Below, in pieces: positions 45,372 through 55,116 of a stretch of 64,000 bases of DNA. Numbering within the stretch: position 1 is the first letter of the stretch; each line of letters opens with the position of its first letter. A program made the position numbers and the translations under genes. This DNA comes from Granulosicoccus sp045106855 (GTDB lineage: Bacteria; Pseudomonadota; Gammaproteobacteria; Granulosicoccales; Granulosicoccaceae). Under the pieces are notes generated by a model that did no database searches, was not told the DNA's origin, and saw only the letters and a program-made list of their open reading frames with translations. Where the stretch lies: NCBI GenBank assembly GCA_045106855.1, contig JBGCFI010000004.1, positions 124,001-188,000 of the forward strand, read 5' to 3'.

Positions 45372-46321
45372 CCCATGCTGCCAGTGGCGCTTTACTAGGA
45401 ATGGCTGTCGGACAATGGGTGTTACCCGAAGCGATCGTGAGTTGCATTGCAATTGGAACCATCGCAGGATCATTGCCGGATCTGGATTTTCTCGCAGAAC
45501 TTCGAGGCAAAGTCGCCGCATGGAAATACCACAGAATACTTACCCACAACATACCAGTCGCATTTCTACTGACACTTCTATTGGCTTGCCTTGCTAGCTA
45601 TTCACTGTCACTTCCTTTTACAGTGGCATTGATTCTTTGTGTCGGGGCTACAGCTCTACACTTATTACTGGATGTATTAACAAGCTTCGGAACATGCCTT
45701 TGGTATCCTTTTACAACGAAACGTTACAGTACCCGCAGCCACTTCATCGTAGACCCATTCGTATTGGGACTTTGTCTTTATGGCTTGTTCAGCACATATG
45801 CCTGGCAGTACCTGTTTGCACTCATGCTATACATCAGTTTTTCATTGATTGTCAAATCAATGATGCAGGTATTCATCGGCAGCAGATTGCCAGTTGGTCT
45901 CAACAGGAAGAATCTGCGGCTTGAACCCATTTTTCTAGCTCCATTTAGATGGCTAGTGATTGTCAACACCGGAGAGGGCTATGTGTATTGCTATCGGAAT
46001 CTGATGTGGCAAAGTCCATGGTACTCACGTAATCATGAATGCGAGGAGTTTGAAGATCTATGCCTTCAACATGATCTTATGCGATATGTTTTAAAAACCT
46101 TTGACATGCCTCTGTTTAAGTTCCGTACCTACGAAAATGGATATTTCCTGGTGGTCGAAGATCTGAAATGGCGATCGGAACCTGGGCTTCGCCCACTTGC
46201 GTTTACACTAAAATTACAGCAAGAGAAGCAACAGTGGAAAATCGTAGAAGCTACACAAGGCGGCTTTTTTCAGCGAAGCGATTCTGCCTTTTTTGAGCCA
46301 CCTGAAAAATGGATCCGATAA
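45359..46321 (+). CDS. Membrane-bound metal-dependent hydrolase-like protein (DUF457/YdjM)
   Basis: A protein of 320 residues. The N-terminal MDSITHAASGALLGMAVGQW and LPDLDFLAEL, with later KYHRILTHNIP and a downstream ALHLLLDVLTSFGT, form the histidine/aspartate pattern of YdjM-type inner membrane hydrolases. Five to six hydrophobic segments occur in the first 180 residues. A soluble C-terminal domain of about 140 residues contains WQSPWYSRNHECEEFEDLCL. Members are thought to act on membrane lipids; this fits the operon with glycosyl- and acyltransferases. Confidence 0.85.
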   Translation: MDSITHAASGALLGMAVGQWVLPEAIVSCIAIGTIAGSLPDLDFLAELRGKVAAWKYHRILTHNIPVAFLLTLLLACLASYSLSLPFTVALILCVGATALHLLLDVLTSFGTCLWYPFTTKRYSTRSHFIVDPFVLGLCLYGLFSTYAWQYLFALMLYISFSLIVKSMMQVFIGSRLPVGLNRKNLRLEPIFLAPFRWLVIVNTGEGYVYCYRNLMWQSPWYSRNHECEEFEDLCLQHDLMRYVLKTFDMPLFKFRTYENGYFLVVEDLKWRSEPGLRPLAFTLKLQQEKQQWKIVEATQGGFFQRSDSAFFEPPEKWIR

Positions 46322-46389
46322 CTACAACGGTTAATTGAATTGTGGGCGATAGTGAAAACAGCATTCCACTTTGCACACACATCAATGTT

Positions 46390-46407
46390 TATACGGGTAC
46401 CCGTATA
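46390..46407. promoter_or_regulatory. Perfect 18-bp palindrome upstream of the CBS-GGDEF gene
   Basis: The sequence is self-complementary over 18 bp, centred on GGGTACCC. It is followed by an AT-rich segment (46405-46432). It lies 208 bp upstream of the CBS-GGDEF frame and 69 bp after the lipid operon. An operator is likely; the protein that binds it is unknown. Confidence 0.5.
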
Positions 46408-46614
46408 TATTTTCAATATATTCCAATGAAGTAACTGGCCCTTGTGAAATTTTAATGCACTGATAAATCTATCCCGGGCTCGTTCTACCGCTAATGTTAT
46501 ATACCCGTGAAAAGCACCGCCAGTGAATATCCAGAGGCTGCTTTCCAAGCCCGGCCAGAGATGATTCTCCACCTACAGGATCATCAGAGCGCGTAGTAAG
46601 ACTTACCCAAAGCA

Positions 46615-47718
46615 GTGAGTAATATCTCTTACTCAAATAACATCACAGCAATACGTAAGTTACCGTTTAACCCTTGCCAAAGTATGTCGCTAATCAGTAA
46701 ATCAAAGGCGAAATGTAACAGGCACGTGAGCAGCTTACCGATAAAAGATTTCATGACGGAAAAAGTGGCAACCGTTGACCCGGACACGCCTCTCAGCGAC
46801 GTTACATCGCGTATGGCTGAGTCACGATTTTCCTGCATTGTAGTCGTAGACCAAGGTCTTCCGATAGCGGTGGTCACTGAACGTGATATGACCCGCCTTG
46901 CATCACAGCTACTTAGCGGAGAAACCTCAATTACTTTGCGCGATGTCATGTCCCCAAAGCTCATCACGCTCAATGTAGAGGCGAGCTGTAGCGAAGCACT
47001 AGAGCTTGCTAACGGGCAAAAAATTCGGCGCATGGTCATTATTGACGATGAAGGCAAGCTTGCCGGTGTTGCAACACAATCAGACTTACTTCGCGCCCAC
47101 GCTCAAGATCTGGAGTTTCAGAAAACCAATCTTGAAATTACGGTCACTGAACGTACACAAGAGCTGCATACGCTCAACCAGCGGCTGATGGAACTTACCC
47201 GTATAGATCCAATGCTTGACATAGGAAATAGACGCAGCATGGATGAGGAGTTAGTGAAAATCTCCGAACGCGCCCGCCGATATCACCGACCCTACTCTGT
47301 GGCACTTGTAGACGTGGATAACTTTAAAAAGTACAACGACAACTATGGACACCAGATGGGCGATGATGCTTTAGTCAAAGTGGCCAGAACACTGAAAAAA
47401 GCAGTCCGCAGTGCTGACAGTGTTTTCCGTTACGGTGGCGAAGAATTTCTCGTGATTTTGCCGGAGGTTGGCGTCGAAGGCGCTGCCATAGCGGGTGAGC
47501 ACATGCGCGCCGCTATCGAGTCACTGGAAATACAGCATGAACACGCAGCAAACGGAATTCTGACCGCGAGTTTCGGAATTGCCGAAGAGAATATCGAATC
47601 ACCAAGCATCAAAGAGGTTATAAATCGGGCAGATTACGCACTCTATATAGCTAAAGCCAATGGTCGTAACCAGGTATCTTCAGCGGATTCTGAGGACAAT
47701 CTCGAAGACGCTGCGTAA
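46615..47718 (+). CDS. CBS-domain diguanylate cyclase (GGDEF)
   Basis: Up to 367 residues. A CBS pair fills about residues 45-160 (IKDFMTEKVATVDPDTPL; LRDVMSPKLITLNVEASC), then a short coiled coil (LEFQKTNLEITVTERTQELH) and a GGDEF domain with an intact active site, RYGGEEFLVILP, and the metal site DNFKKYNDNYGHQMGDD. The protein would make cyclic di-GMP in response to an adenine nucleotide bound by the CBS pair. An I-site RxxD is not clearly present five residues before GGEEF (SADSVFRYGG has D but R is missing in place). The true start may be ATG 46684. Confidence 0.9.
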   Translation: MSNISYSNNITAIRKLPFNPCQSMSLISKSKAKCNRHVSSLPIKDFMTEKVATVDPDTPLSDVTSRMAESRFSCIVVVDQGLPIAVVTERDMTRLASQLLSGETSITLRDVMSPKLITLNVEASCSEALELANGQKIRRMVIIDDEGKLAGVATQSDLLRAHAQDLEFQKTNLEITVTERTQELHTLNQRLMELTRIDPMLDIGNRRSMDEELVKISERARRYHRPYSVALVDVDNFKKYNDNYGHQMGDDALVKVARTLKKAVRSADSVFRYGGEEFLVILPEVGVEGAAIAGEHMRAAIESLEIQHEHAANGILTASFGIAEENIESPSIKEVINRADYALYIAKANGRNQVSSADSEDNLEDAA

Positions 47719-47725
47719 AAACCAA

Positions 47726-48442
47726 TCAGGAGCGTTGTTCCGCCATTATCAGAGCAGTGTCCTCGACGATGAAAGAGGCGCCGTGCCACCCAATATTCAT
47801 GTACGGCGTCAGTTGCCATCTCGACTGCGGCGAAAACACTTCGAGCATGGCTAGTCGTTCACCGGATACCGTGGTTGCAGACCAACAATGGTAATCGTCA
47901 AAAGCGACAATCATTCCATGCTTTAACCTGGGTAGCAAAAACTTCAGAACATCCATCGTGCTCGAATACAAGTCACAGTCAACATAAGCCAGACATATAT
48001 TATTAGGGTCTGCAGAATCACCCAAGGCTGGCAAACTCTCGTTAAAATACCCGGGAACAACGTTGTAACGATTGTTGTCAATACCACGAAGACGACACAG
48101 GGTATGGAATTCGCTCAGCGAGGTCGCCATTTCTCCACCTACCCACATCGGGTGCTCGTCTTTTTCCATTGACGCCGTCGGTAGACCTTGAAACGAATCA
48201 AATGCCCAGAGTCTGGCATTGTGCTTATGCCGCGTTGCCTCGTGAAAGGCTTGTGAAAATGTCAGTGCGCCATGACTACCAAATTCAGCATAATCACCGT
48301 CAATGCCATTAAAAGCCAGAGCTTTGAAGGCACAGTTGAAAAAATCGTGTCGGCCCTGCCGTTCCCGTCTTGAACTTTTGTATCGTAGGTTGTCACGCTT
48401 CCGGCGAAGCGCGAGTCCAAAACGTTTGAATTGTAATTTCAT
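47726..48442 (-). CDS. TylF/MycF-type methyltransferase
   Basis: A protein of 238 residues. GDYAEFGSHGALTFSQAFHE gives motif I, RLWAFDSFQGLPTASMEKDE is characteristic of the TylF O-methyltransferase family, and LAYVDCDLYSSTMDVLKFLL with IVAFDDYHCW supplies the metal-binding Asp residues. The family methylates sugar hydroxyls of natural products or polysaccharides. It stands alone, convergent with the GGDEF gene with 7 bp between the stop codons. The substrate is unknown. Confidence 0.85.
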   Translation of the reverse strand: MKLQFKRFGLALRRKRDNLRYKSSRRERQGRHDFFNCAFKALAFNGIDGDYAEFGSHGALTFSQAFHEATRHKHNARLWAFDSFQGLPTASMEKDEHPMWVGGEMATSLSEFHTLCRLRGIDNNRYNVVPGYFNESLPALGDSADPNNICLAYVDCDLYSSTMDVLKFLLPRLKHGMIVAFDDYHCWSATTVSGERLAMLEVFSPQSRWQLTPYMNIGWHGASFIVEDTALIMAEQRS

Positions 48443-48559
48443 GCAAAGACGCTTTCGTCAGACAACAAATAGCCGTCTATCCTACTCATGTGCATGACGT
48501 AAAACAAGAGCAGTAAAGCATCATCATAGTGGCTCAATCAGGACCAATGATGTTTCATT

Positions 48560-49690
48560 TTCAGTCAAGCCAGCTACCCGGCAAATGTCAGCCATATCGT
48601 GAAACGTAAATCCTGTAGCGACCTGTCAAATCTGGAAATTATCGACTTGCTACGAGAGCCTTTACTCATCGAAGGGCAACAAATTCGTAGTAGCCTAATG
48701 CCTGATATGACCAAACAATATTCGAGCACCTGAGTCACTAGCCCCCCGCATTCCCCTGGTCCAGTAGGCAGCTCACGGATTGAAGCGCTCCCCGGTTGTG
48801 CCAGTAAGTACTCCACGCCATTGTATGTCCAGAATCCGAGATCAACGATATCGCTGGCTTCCTGAGTGCCTTACAAACACCCCCACTACAAGTACCCGTC
48901 GTTGTAGCAACGGCAGTCTCAGGTACCATGCTGGACATCTCAAATGGATATCCCGCCATTTGCCAGCGTGTCTGAGAAACTTCGAACACAGACGCAGCCC
49001 GACTGGCAAGCTAATCTGTTTATTCAATACATTGAGATACAAGTTATTCTCGCATACCCGGTCGCCCGAACAGTGTGGTGACGCCAACTGATTGATTTAC
49101 CCGCCTGATGGCATCGTTGTCCTGATGCGCGACATACATAACATTGTTAACAGGATCGAATACAATGAAGGCAAGCCCGTTAAAGCGGGCTTTAGGCCGA
49201 TTACCATCAGCACTACCCGAACTGTGAGCCGGATCTCCGGTAAAGACGCTGACAAACACCTCCTGAGTATATAAATCATCAGATAGCTCAACTTTCCAGA
49301 TTACATGATCTTCGTGGCTGACAACGCACCAGATGCTCTCATCTTTTGGATCAATAGCAATATCAAGTGGTGTTAGAAATTCGCCTCAACCTTCCTGCCG
49401 GCTTCCACGCAGCTGCATGTTCTGCCTGACTTTGCTCGTCGGCTTCCCCCACCAGATCGGATCGTTGCCGGAGCAATGCTCCAGCCAGTTACCGTTGAAA
49501 TTTCTCCGTCTGGGGACATATACCCCACACCTCCACCCACCTCATCAAAGGCAAAGCGTCCCTTCGAATCCACTTGACCACTAATATATGGACTCCCCCC
49601 CTCGTGGACCATCAGTCATAGGGAAGTTTCGTATTTCGTAGTCACCCAAGGCTTCGATGATCTTCACCATGTTTGGGCGTCACGCCACAC
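48560..49690 (-). pseudogene. Broken NHL-repeat protein gene
   Basis: On the minus strand, at least three protein-like frames follow one another. From about 49690 a frame reads KIIEALGDYEIRNFPMTDGP and ends after a run of seven G (49592-49598 region), where a one-base shift continues in SPYISGQVDSKGRFAFDEVG. A further shift leads to a frame with one internal stop (49385 region) reading LTPLDIAIDPKDESIWCVVS and then VFDPVNNVMYVAHQDNDAIR, typical NHL-propeller text, to a stop near 49044. More fragments (WTYNGVEYLLAQPG) go on to about 48570. Several independent lesions make decay more likely than a sequencing error. Exact limits are uncertain. Confidence 0.7.
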
Positions 49691-49890
49691 ACAAAGGGTG
49701 CGCCAGACACCTCGGCCTAGCTGGCTAGTTCTGAAATTTCGAAACCAGGCCCTACGGTTTTCCATGCTAATTCAGGCACAGTTGTATTACTGAGCCTTCG
49801 CTCCAGAGAGAGTACCGCCTAAAATCTTCTGAACTTACCCACGGTATTTGTCAACGAAGACAAAACCTACAAACGACAACGCTACTTTGT

Positions 49891-51147
49891 TTAATCAATT
49901 TGAGGCTTGCAATGCGTTTCGCCAACCAACATTGACGCTATTAGCGCCACCAGACTTAATACAATTAATGATGACAAAGCAAGCTGATAAGCTTCGGGAG
50001 AATAGATTCGCACATCGTTAATGGTCTCCCCACTCCATTGTTTATCCAATAACCAACCGATCAACGGTTGCATTACAGCGCCTGATGCAACAATCCACAT
50101 ATTGGTAAAACCAACCGCAGATGCCGTGTTTTTAGACGGATTCCATTCTTTTACTAATCCAAAACAAACGACCATTGAGCAACAACCCAGTCCATTGATA
50201 AAAAATAGTAATGCAAGAAAAACAGGTCGCTGAACATTGACATGAATTATGATTGTCAGAGTCATTATTGCCACTAGCGCACCGCCTATCAACACAGGCT
50301 TACGTCGACCTATAGCATCAGAAAACCAACCCGCCGCAGGTGATCCTACAGCCCATCCGGCAAACATTGCGGATGCAATAAACGCCGCTTGAGTTTTATC
50401 AATGTCGTGCGTGGAACTTAACCAGGGCACCGCCCACAGTCCGGCAAACGACAACATGGTCGCAGACAAACCATAACCTGCGATCGCGCAACACCAACTT
50501 TGACGATTAACAAGAACTGCAGACAAACCAAGCCAGATAGAGTCAACGTTACCCACTTTGGTTGATCCCACAGGACGTTTAGGAACCGCTATATAGATCA
50601 ATATCGCCTGTAATAAGGCAACGAAACCCAGTACCTTGAACGTATTACGCCAACCCACACCATCCATCAACAATCGAAGCGGTGCCTGCCCGGCTATCGC
50701 TCCACACATACCCACAGCCAACAGGATCCCGGCAAGCATGGCAAATCGCGAGGGTGGAAAAAACAACGAAGCGATACTAAGCGTACCTACAAATGAGAAC
50801 GCGACACTTGCACCAATCAGGGCTCGGCTGACCGATGCCGATATCAGGCTTTCGCTAAGCGCAAAGCCAACACAGCAAAGCGCACATACAACCAGGGCAA
50901 GACTCATCAGTTTACGTGCCCCGACTCGATCAATTAAAAGTCCTACAGGTAGTTGGATTAATGCATAAGTGTAGAAATAGACGCCAGACAACAATCCTAT
51001 TCCAGCCCCACCTATAGCAAAATCCCGCATGAGCTCCTCGGTCATCACACTGGGTGATACACGCTGAACAAAGGCGTAGAAGAAGAAACTGGTACCCAGT
51101 AAATAGGCCACCACAGCTCTAACACCGGGTCGATTTACATCCTGCAT
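49891..51147 (-). CDS. MFS transporter
   Basis: About 418 residues with twelve hydrophobic segments of the major facilitator type. The loop 2-3 motif appears as PVGLLIDRVGARKLMSL and the corresponding loop 8-9 motif as AGWFSDAIGRRKPVLIGG. The layout recalls the NNP/ACS-like or D-galactonate-type carriers, with LGTSFFFYAFVQRVSPSVMT at the start. The substrate is unknown. ATG 51147 is preferred over the TTG two codons upstream. It has no coupled enzyme gene. Confidence 0.9.
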   Translation of the reverse strand: MQDVNRPGVRAVVAYLLGTSFFFYAFVQRVSPSVMTEELMRDFAIGGAGIGLLSGVYFYTYALIQLPVGLLIDRVGARKLMSLALVVCALCCVGFALSESLISASVSRALIGASVAFSFVGTLSIASLFFPPSRFAMLAGILLAVGMCGAIAGQAPLRLLMDGVGWRNTFKVLGFVALLQAILIYIAVPKRPVGSTKVGNVDSIWLGLSAVLVNRQSWCCAIAGYGLSATMLSFAGLWAVPWLSSTHDIDKTQAAFIASAMFAGWAVGSPAAGWFSDAIGRRKPVLIGGALVAIMTLTIIIHVNVQRPVFLALLFFINGLGCCSMVVCFGLVKEWNPSKNTASAVGFTNMWIVASGAVMQPLIGWLLDKQWSGETINDVRIYSPEAYQLALSSLIVLSLVALIASMLVGETHCKPQID

Positions 51148-51592
51148 TCGCAATTGAACTCAAAAACACCACGGGAGTGGAAGTTGATTGTACGCACAGT
51201 TTTCCACGTAAACCTGCATCAGCCCTTTAACCGTCATGGGCTGATAATCCATATCACTTATCATATCTGAAGACAGCCGGACACCACCATCGTAGTTAGA
51301 TTGTTGGTTATTTTTAGAGTGCAAATAACTCACTTCTATACAACCGATATTCTGAATCAGGTCCGATTTTAGGGGCAACTAAGCCATTGAGATCACTATC
51401 TGAGACGAATCCAGATCTGTACCCAGATTAACTGTGACTACCAGCATCCACTCGAATTCATTGTAAGATGCCAACCCAAGCCACCAATTTACACTACATA
51501 TGGATCACTCAATTAATTGCACTTCAGAGTTGTCTCTAATGGGTAAGCCAACCATAATGCGCTATAGGTGAAATTAACACGGGAGCACAAGC
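51148..51592. other. Divergent region between MFS and GST genes
   Basis: A TTG-started frame of 72 codons on the minus strand (51160-51378) ends 13 bp before the MFS start, but it has no recognisable features and no ribosome-binding site. I treat the region as the divergent promoter region. Confidence 0.45.
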
Positions 51593-52195
51593 TTGTATAC
51601 ATTAATCGGTAGTCCGAAATCACGTGCGTTCAGAGTGCTTTGGACACTTGAAGAGCTAGGTGTGAATTACGAGCTAAAAGCCGCAGCTCCTCGCTCTGAC
51701 GAAATTTTAGCCATCAATCCAAGCGGCAAAGTCCCAGCGTTGCTCGTCGACGGCGAAGCTATCATAGATTCAGTAGCGATCATGCAATTTTTGACCGATA
51801 AACATCGCAGCCTGACCCACCCGGCAGGTACCTTACCACGTGCTCGCCAGGATAGTTTTACACAGCTGTTCTGTGATGAATTTGATGGTACTTGTTGGGT
51901 CATGGCCAAACACAACTTCGTATTACCTGAGGAGTTTCGTCAGAAAGCAGCCATACGCCCAGCGCTGGAGTGGGATATACAACAGGCTATAAAAACGCTT
52001 GAATCGCGTATCGGGGAAGGCCCTTGGCTCACTGGTGATACTTTCACCATCGCCGACATGATACTACTTCACTGTAGCAACTGGATGAGCATGTGTGGCT
52101 TTGATGCACCAACAGGCAAGAGTGCTGAACTTATCGAAAGAATAAAATTGCGGCCAGCCTACATTCGCGCCCTGGAGATACGTGAAGCAAGCTAG
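51593..52195 (+). CDS. Glutathione S-transferase
   Basis: A protein of 200 residues. The thioredoxin-like N-terminal domain has SPKSRAFRVLWTLEELGVNY and the glutathione gamma-glutamyl site INPSGKVPALLVDGEAIIDS. The C-terminal helical domain contains GEGPWLTGDTFTIADMILLH, the conserved N-capping box. Ser 7 in the N-terminal loop is a likely catalytic residue (beta/theta-like). The start at 51593 is a TTG preceded by GGGAGCACAAG, giving a good ribosome-binding site. Confidence 0.92.
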   Translation: MYTLIGSPKSRAFRVLWTLEELGVNYELKAAAPRSDEILAINPSGKVPALLVDGEAIIDSVAIMQFLTDKHRSLTHPAGTLPRARQDSFTQLFCDEFDGTCWVMAKHNFVLPEEFRQKAAIRPALEWDIQQAIKTLESRIGEGPWLTGDTFTIADMILLHCSNWMSMCGFDAPTGKSAELIERIKLRPAYIRALEIREAS

Positions 52196-52347
52196 TCATC
52201 ACCGATAAATTCTAATTCGTGATATCACTGACATTGTACTAATGCACGTCAGCTTACGTATCAATCTCATGTACTTTCCGAATAAATCATCACTTTCGAA
52301 AGTTAATAACGGGACACACAAAGAAGTTCCTCATGACTCATGATTGA

Positions 52348-52560
52348 CTAGTCAACAATTTAAGTGATTTAACGGCGTCCCAGTTCGATGCACTCCGAAT
52401 CTTGAAAGTTTCGGCACAGCAGGAAATTTTCGGAAAATCGTTTATAGAGTCGATCGAGGACTGGGAATCGACGCATCAAGAGCAGATACTCGGTTTGTGT
52501 TTCCTGCTTGAAGACCAACCCATTGGAATAACGATATTTAGGAGAATGCTCTCAGAGTAG
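52348..52560 (+). pseudogene. N-terminal fragment of a GNAT acetyltransferase
   Basis: Seventy codons closed by TAG read as the N-terminal part of a GNAT protein: LTASQFDALRILKVSAQQEI and LCFLLEDQPIGITIFRR. There is no ATG start in frame (a stop lies immediately upstream) and the acetyl-CoA binding half is missing. The rest of the interval 52196-52671 shows nothing else. Confidence 0.6.
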
Positions 52561-52671
52561 CCGACTTTCGCAGCGACCAACCACGATAATACAAAGCGTT
52601 ACAAAATTCGCTTAGGCAATTATTTAGTATCTGTCGTTTCTCACCCACGCCTCAATTGGGAAACACTTGAT

Positions 52672-54111
52672 ATGAAAGATCTATTTATCCAACTAACTAT
52701 TGTCAGCGGCTTAGCCCTTACAAGCGCTTGCTCTTCGTCAGACGATGAATTGTCAAACGTTCGTGTAGATCGCAACTCAGAGCTAACCTGGGAGAGTTGT
52801 AGCAATCATTCGTCGTTGCAATGCACCAATCTGGATGTACATTCCAATCCTGCAGACACTCAATCTGAAACAATATCACTTGCGCTAAACCGCTTGCCAT
52901 CGATTCAAAGTGAAAGTGAGGGAATTATATTGATCAATCCAGGTGGCCCTGGTGGATCCGGTATCGAGCTATTAGAAGAACTCTCAAGTGCTGGTACTTT
53001 GCCACAAGCATTAAGAGATAAATACGACTTTATCGGTTTTGACCCTAGAGGAGTTGGAGAAAGCTCATCAGTGGATTGTAGTGAATTCGGTAGTACAGAA
53101 ATAAACGAGTATCTCACTAATGATCAGGCTATTGATGAGTTCTTTGAAAATCAAACAGCCGTTGCAATGTCCTGCGAGCAGAAGTATGGAGGCTATTTGC
53201 AACGACTAGGTTCTCAGAATGTCGTGCATGATATGGAAGCCATACGTTATGCCAGTGGCGCAGATAAAATACATTACCTGGGTTTTTCTTACGGAACCAG
53301 GCTCGGCGCATTATATCTTCAAACGTATCCTGAAAACAGTGGGCATTTTGTTCTGGATGGCAGCCTCAGACCAGAATCAGACGTGGATTCTCTTATTATC
53401 GGTAGTGTGGAAGCCATGCAGGCAAGCCTGGTCTCAATGCTGAATGACTGTAACTCTTTAAACCCGGATTGCAGCGGAAATCTTCTCCTGAAAAAATTAG
53501 AGGAAAAATTCTCCATGCTGGCAAGTAATGACCGGTCTGAGGAATTGGACGTTTTAGCGCCACTTGTGTATTTCGCCTCAGAAAACCCAGCAGTAAGTCC
53601 GTTTATTCTGCCGCCGCTATACGAATATCTTCAATCCGATGACATTACTGAGTTACGGGAAATCTATCAAGGTGGAGTCAACGAATTTCTAGATGACGGT
53701 GACGACACAACAGAACGAGCCATCATGTGCGCTGACGATTCCACAAGGCCTACTACAAGCGATCTGAAAAAACGTCTATCGGACTATAATCTACTATCTG
53801 ATATTTTTGCCGAGATATATATATCCCAAACTGGTATGTGTAGTGGTTGGCCCCTGTCGCTGAACCCGTTACCAGCAATCACAACAAATCAAGCACCCCC
53901 TGCATTGGTCATAGGTGGGACGACAGATACACTTACGCTTGCGCGATGGTCTGAAGAAATGGCCCAATCTATCGGTGGCTACTATCTCGAATCGAATCAC
54001 ATCGGCCACACCATTGCGTTCACAGGACAAAGTTCGTGCGTGGATGCAATCGCAGAAGAATTTTTACTTACAGGCTTGCAACCGTTGGCATCCAGATGTA
54101 TGTCGGAATAG
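52672..54111 (+). CDS. Alpha/beta hydrolase, TAP/SlpE-like peptidase (exported)
   Basis: A protein of 479 residues with a lipoprotein-like signal (LTIVSGLALTSAC, cysteine 20). The oxyanion region IILINPGGPGGSG and the nucleophile elbow LGFSYGTRLGALYL are those of the tripeptidyl aminopeptidase / proline iminopeptidase S33 family, with a C-terminal TAP-like part (VIGGTTDTLTLARWSEEMAQ, with the Asp) and ESNHIGHTIAF supplying the His. It probably removes short peptides or cleaves esters in the periplasm. It stands alone. Confidence 0.88.
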   Translation: MKDLFIQLTIVSGLALTSACSSSDDELSNVRVDRNSELTWESCSNHSSLQCTNLDVHSNPADTQSETISLALNRLPSIQSESEGIILINPGGPGGSGIELLEELSSAGTLPQALRDKYDFIGFDPRGVGESSSVDCSEFGSTEINEYLTNDQAIDEFFENQTAVAMSCEQKYGGYLQRLGSQNVVHDMEAIRYASGADKIHYLGFSYGTRLGALYLQTYPENSGHFVLDGSLRPESDVDSLIIGSVEAMQASLVSMLNDCNSLNPDCSGNLLLKKLEEKFSMLASNDRSEELDVLAPLVYFASENPAVSPFILPPLYEYLQSDDITELREIYQGGVNEFLDDGDDTTERAIMCADDSTRPTTSDLKKRLSDYNLLSDIFAEIYISQTGMCSGWPLSLNPLPAITTNQAPPALVIGGTTDTLTLARWSEEMAQSIGGYYLESNHIGHTIAFTGQSSCVDAIAEEFLLTGLQPLASRCMSE

Positions 54112-54182
54112 TGATATTTCTGGTACAAAAGCATGAGTCTATGGTTCGGACAGCCAGAATATATAAATTGTACTGACCTAGC

Positions 54183-54217
54183 TCGATAGTCCACCACTAC
54201 AATACCTGGACTATCGA
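54183..54217. repeat. Perfect inverted repeat between convergent genes
   Basis: Arms TCGATAGTCCA (54183-54193) and TGGACTATCGA (54207-54217) enclose 13 bases. It lies between the 3' ends of the hydrolase and the HPF-like gene, where a terminator is expected, but no T run follows on either strand. It may stabilise the 3' end of mRNA or be a protein-binding site. Confidence 0.6.
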
Positions 54218-54352
54218 ATTGTAACGCTGAGAACGCCGGCAGCATCGATAAGCGAGTCAAGACGGTGGCATCATTGACGTTCCGATAGTTGGCGTTTATC
54301 GTGTTTCAGTACCAAAAATCGATACTCTTTAAAGCACCCCGCCCCATAGCCG

Positions 54353-54724
54353 CTATTCTTCCGGATCAGATTCCAGCAGATTAGACTCATCAACGTCAGG
54401 GGTTGGGGGCCGCTTGTCAGCGGCTCTCTCCCGTGTGCTTTTGACCATACGAGCAAGCTTGTCGGCAGCTCCTCTGACAGACTCCGCCACAGTATTGGCC
54501 TCCTCCGTGGCTGCCATAGGCTTTCGGCGCTCCAGACGAGCCTCCATCACGCAACATTTGTCATTCTCACCGGCTTTGGTCCCGTTAACATCACTGAGGT
54601 GCATCTCAATTCGTGTAATGTGGCTGCCGCAATGGCGCATCGCGTGCGTCACTATTTTCTTGAGTTCTACCGCGCGATTGTCATTGACGCTTATGTTGTT
54701 ATCGGTTCTTATTTGAATCTGCAT
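54353..54724 (-). CDS. HPF/RaiA-like ribosome-associated protein
   Basis: About 123 residues. The sequence MQIQIRTDNNISVNDNRAVE, then ITRIEMHLSDVNGTKAGEND, resembles the beta-alpha-beta-beta-beta fold of hibernation-promoting factors, with a following Cys-Cys and a basic strand (EARLERRKP). The C-terminal 45 residues are charged and probably disordered (STRERAADKRPP). ATG 54724 is preferred; a start four codons earlier is open. Such proteins bind the 30S subunit during stress. Confidence 0.78.
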   Translation of the reverse strand: MQIQIRTDNNISVNDNRAVELKKIVTHAMRHCGSHITRIEMHLSDVNGTKAGENDKCCVMEARLERRKPMAATEEANTVAESVRGAADKLARMVKSTRERAADKRPPTPDVDESNLLESDPEE

Positions 54725-55116
54725 TATAGACTCCATAACTTGGGTGACAACAAGCCGGCTACAATCAGGCTATACCACGGTGCCGTAAGGTTGTTAGACG
54801 ACCAGCACTTACCACGTTAACACTTATCTCTCGTCATTAAACGTATCGCTATGATACTCACGGCAACAATTGAAAATGTGTAATTAGCACTTGCAACTAA
54901 CCTTGATCGGATAGATGATAGAGATTTACGTGAAAGAGTCACATCAAGATACATCGGTTGAGTAGTAAGATGAATTCATAACATTTCGGTTTCACGATTC
55001 CCATTTATCGCTAGATAGGAATTCTATACGTGTTTAGCTACTCCGATCAGACATACATTTCAGAATACTAAAACTGACGTTAAAACGTACATTAACTTTC
55101 AGTATTGAGATCATTA
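54725..55116. other. Intergenic region between divergent genes, no gene recognised
   Basis: About 390 bp, AT-rich, between the HPF-like gene and the amidohydrolase gene. It must contain both promoters. No repeat or operator was identified. Confidence 0.45.

Noticed and set aside
51160..51378. 72-codon TTG-started frame before the MFS gene
   Set aside because: No ribosome-binding site, no recognisable sequence and a rare start codon; kept only as a note in the intergenic entry.
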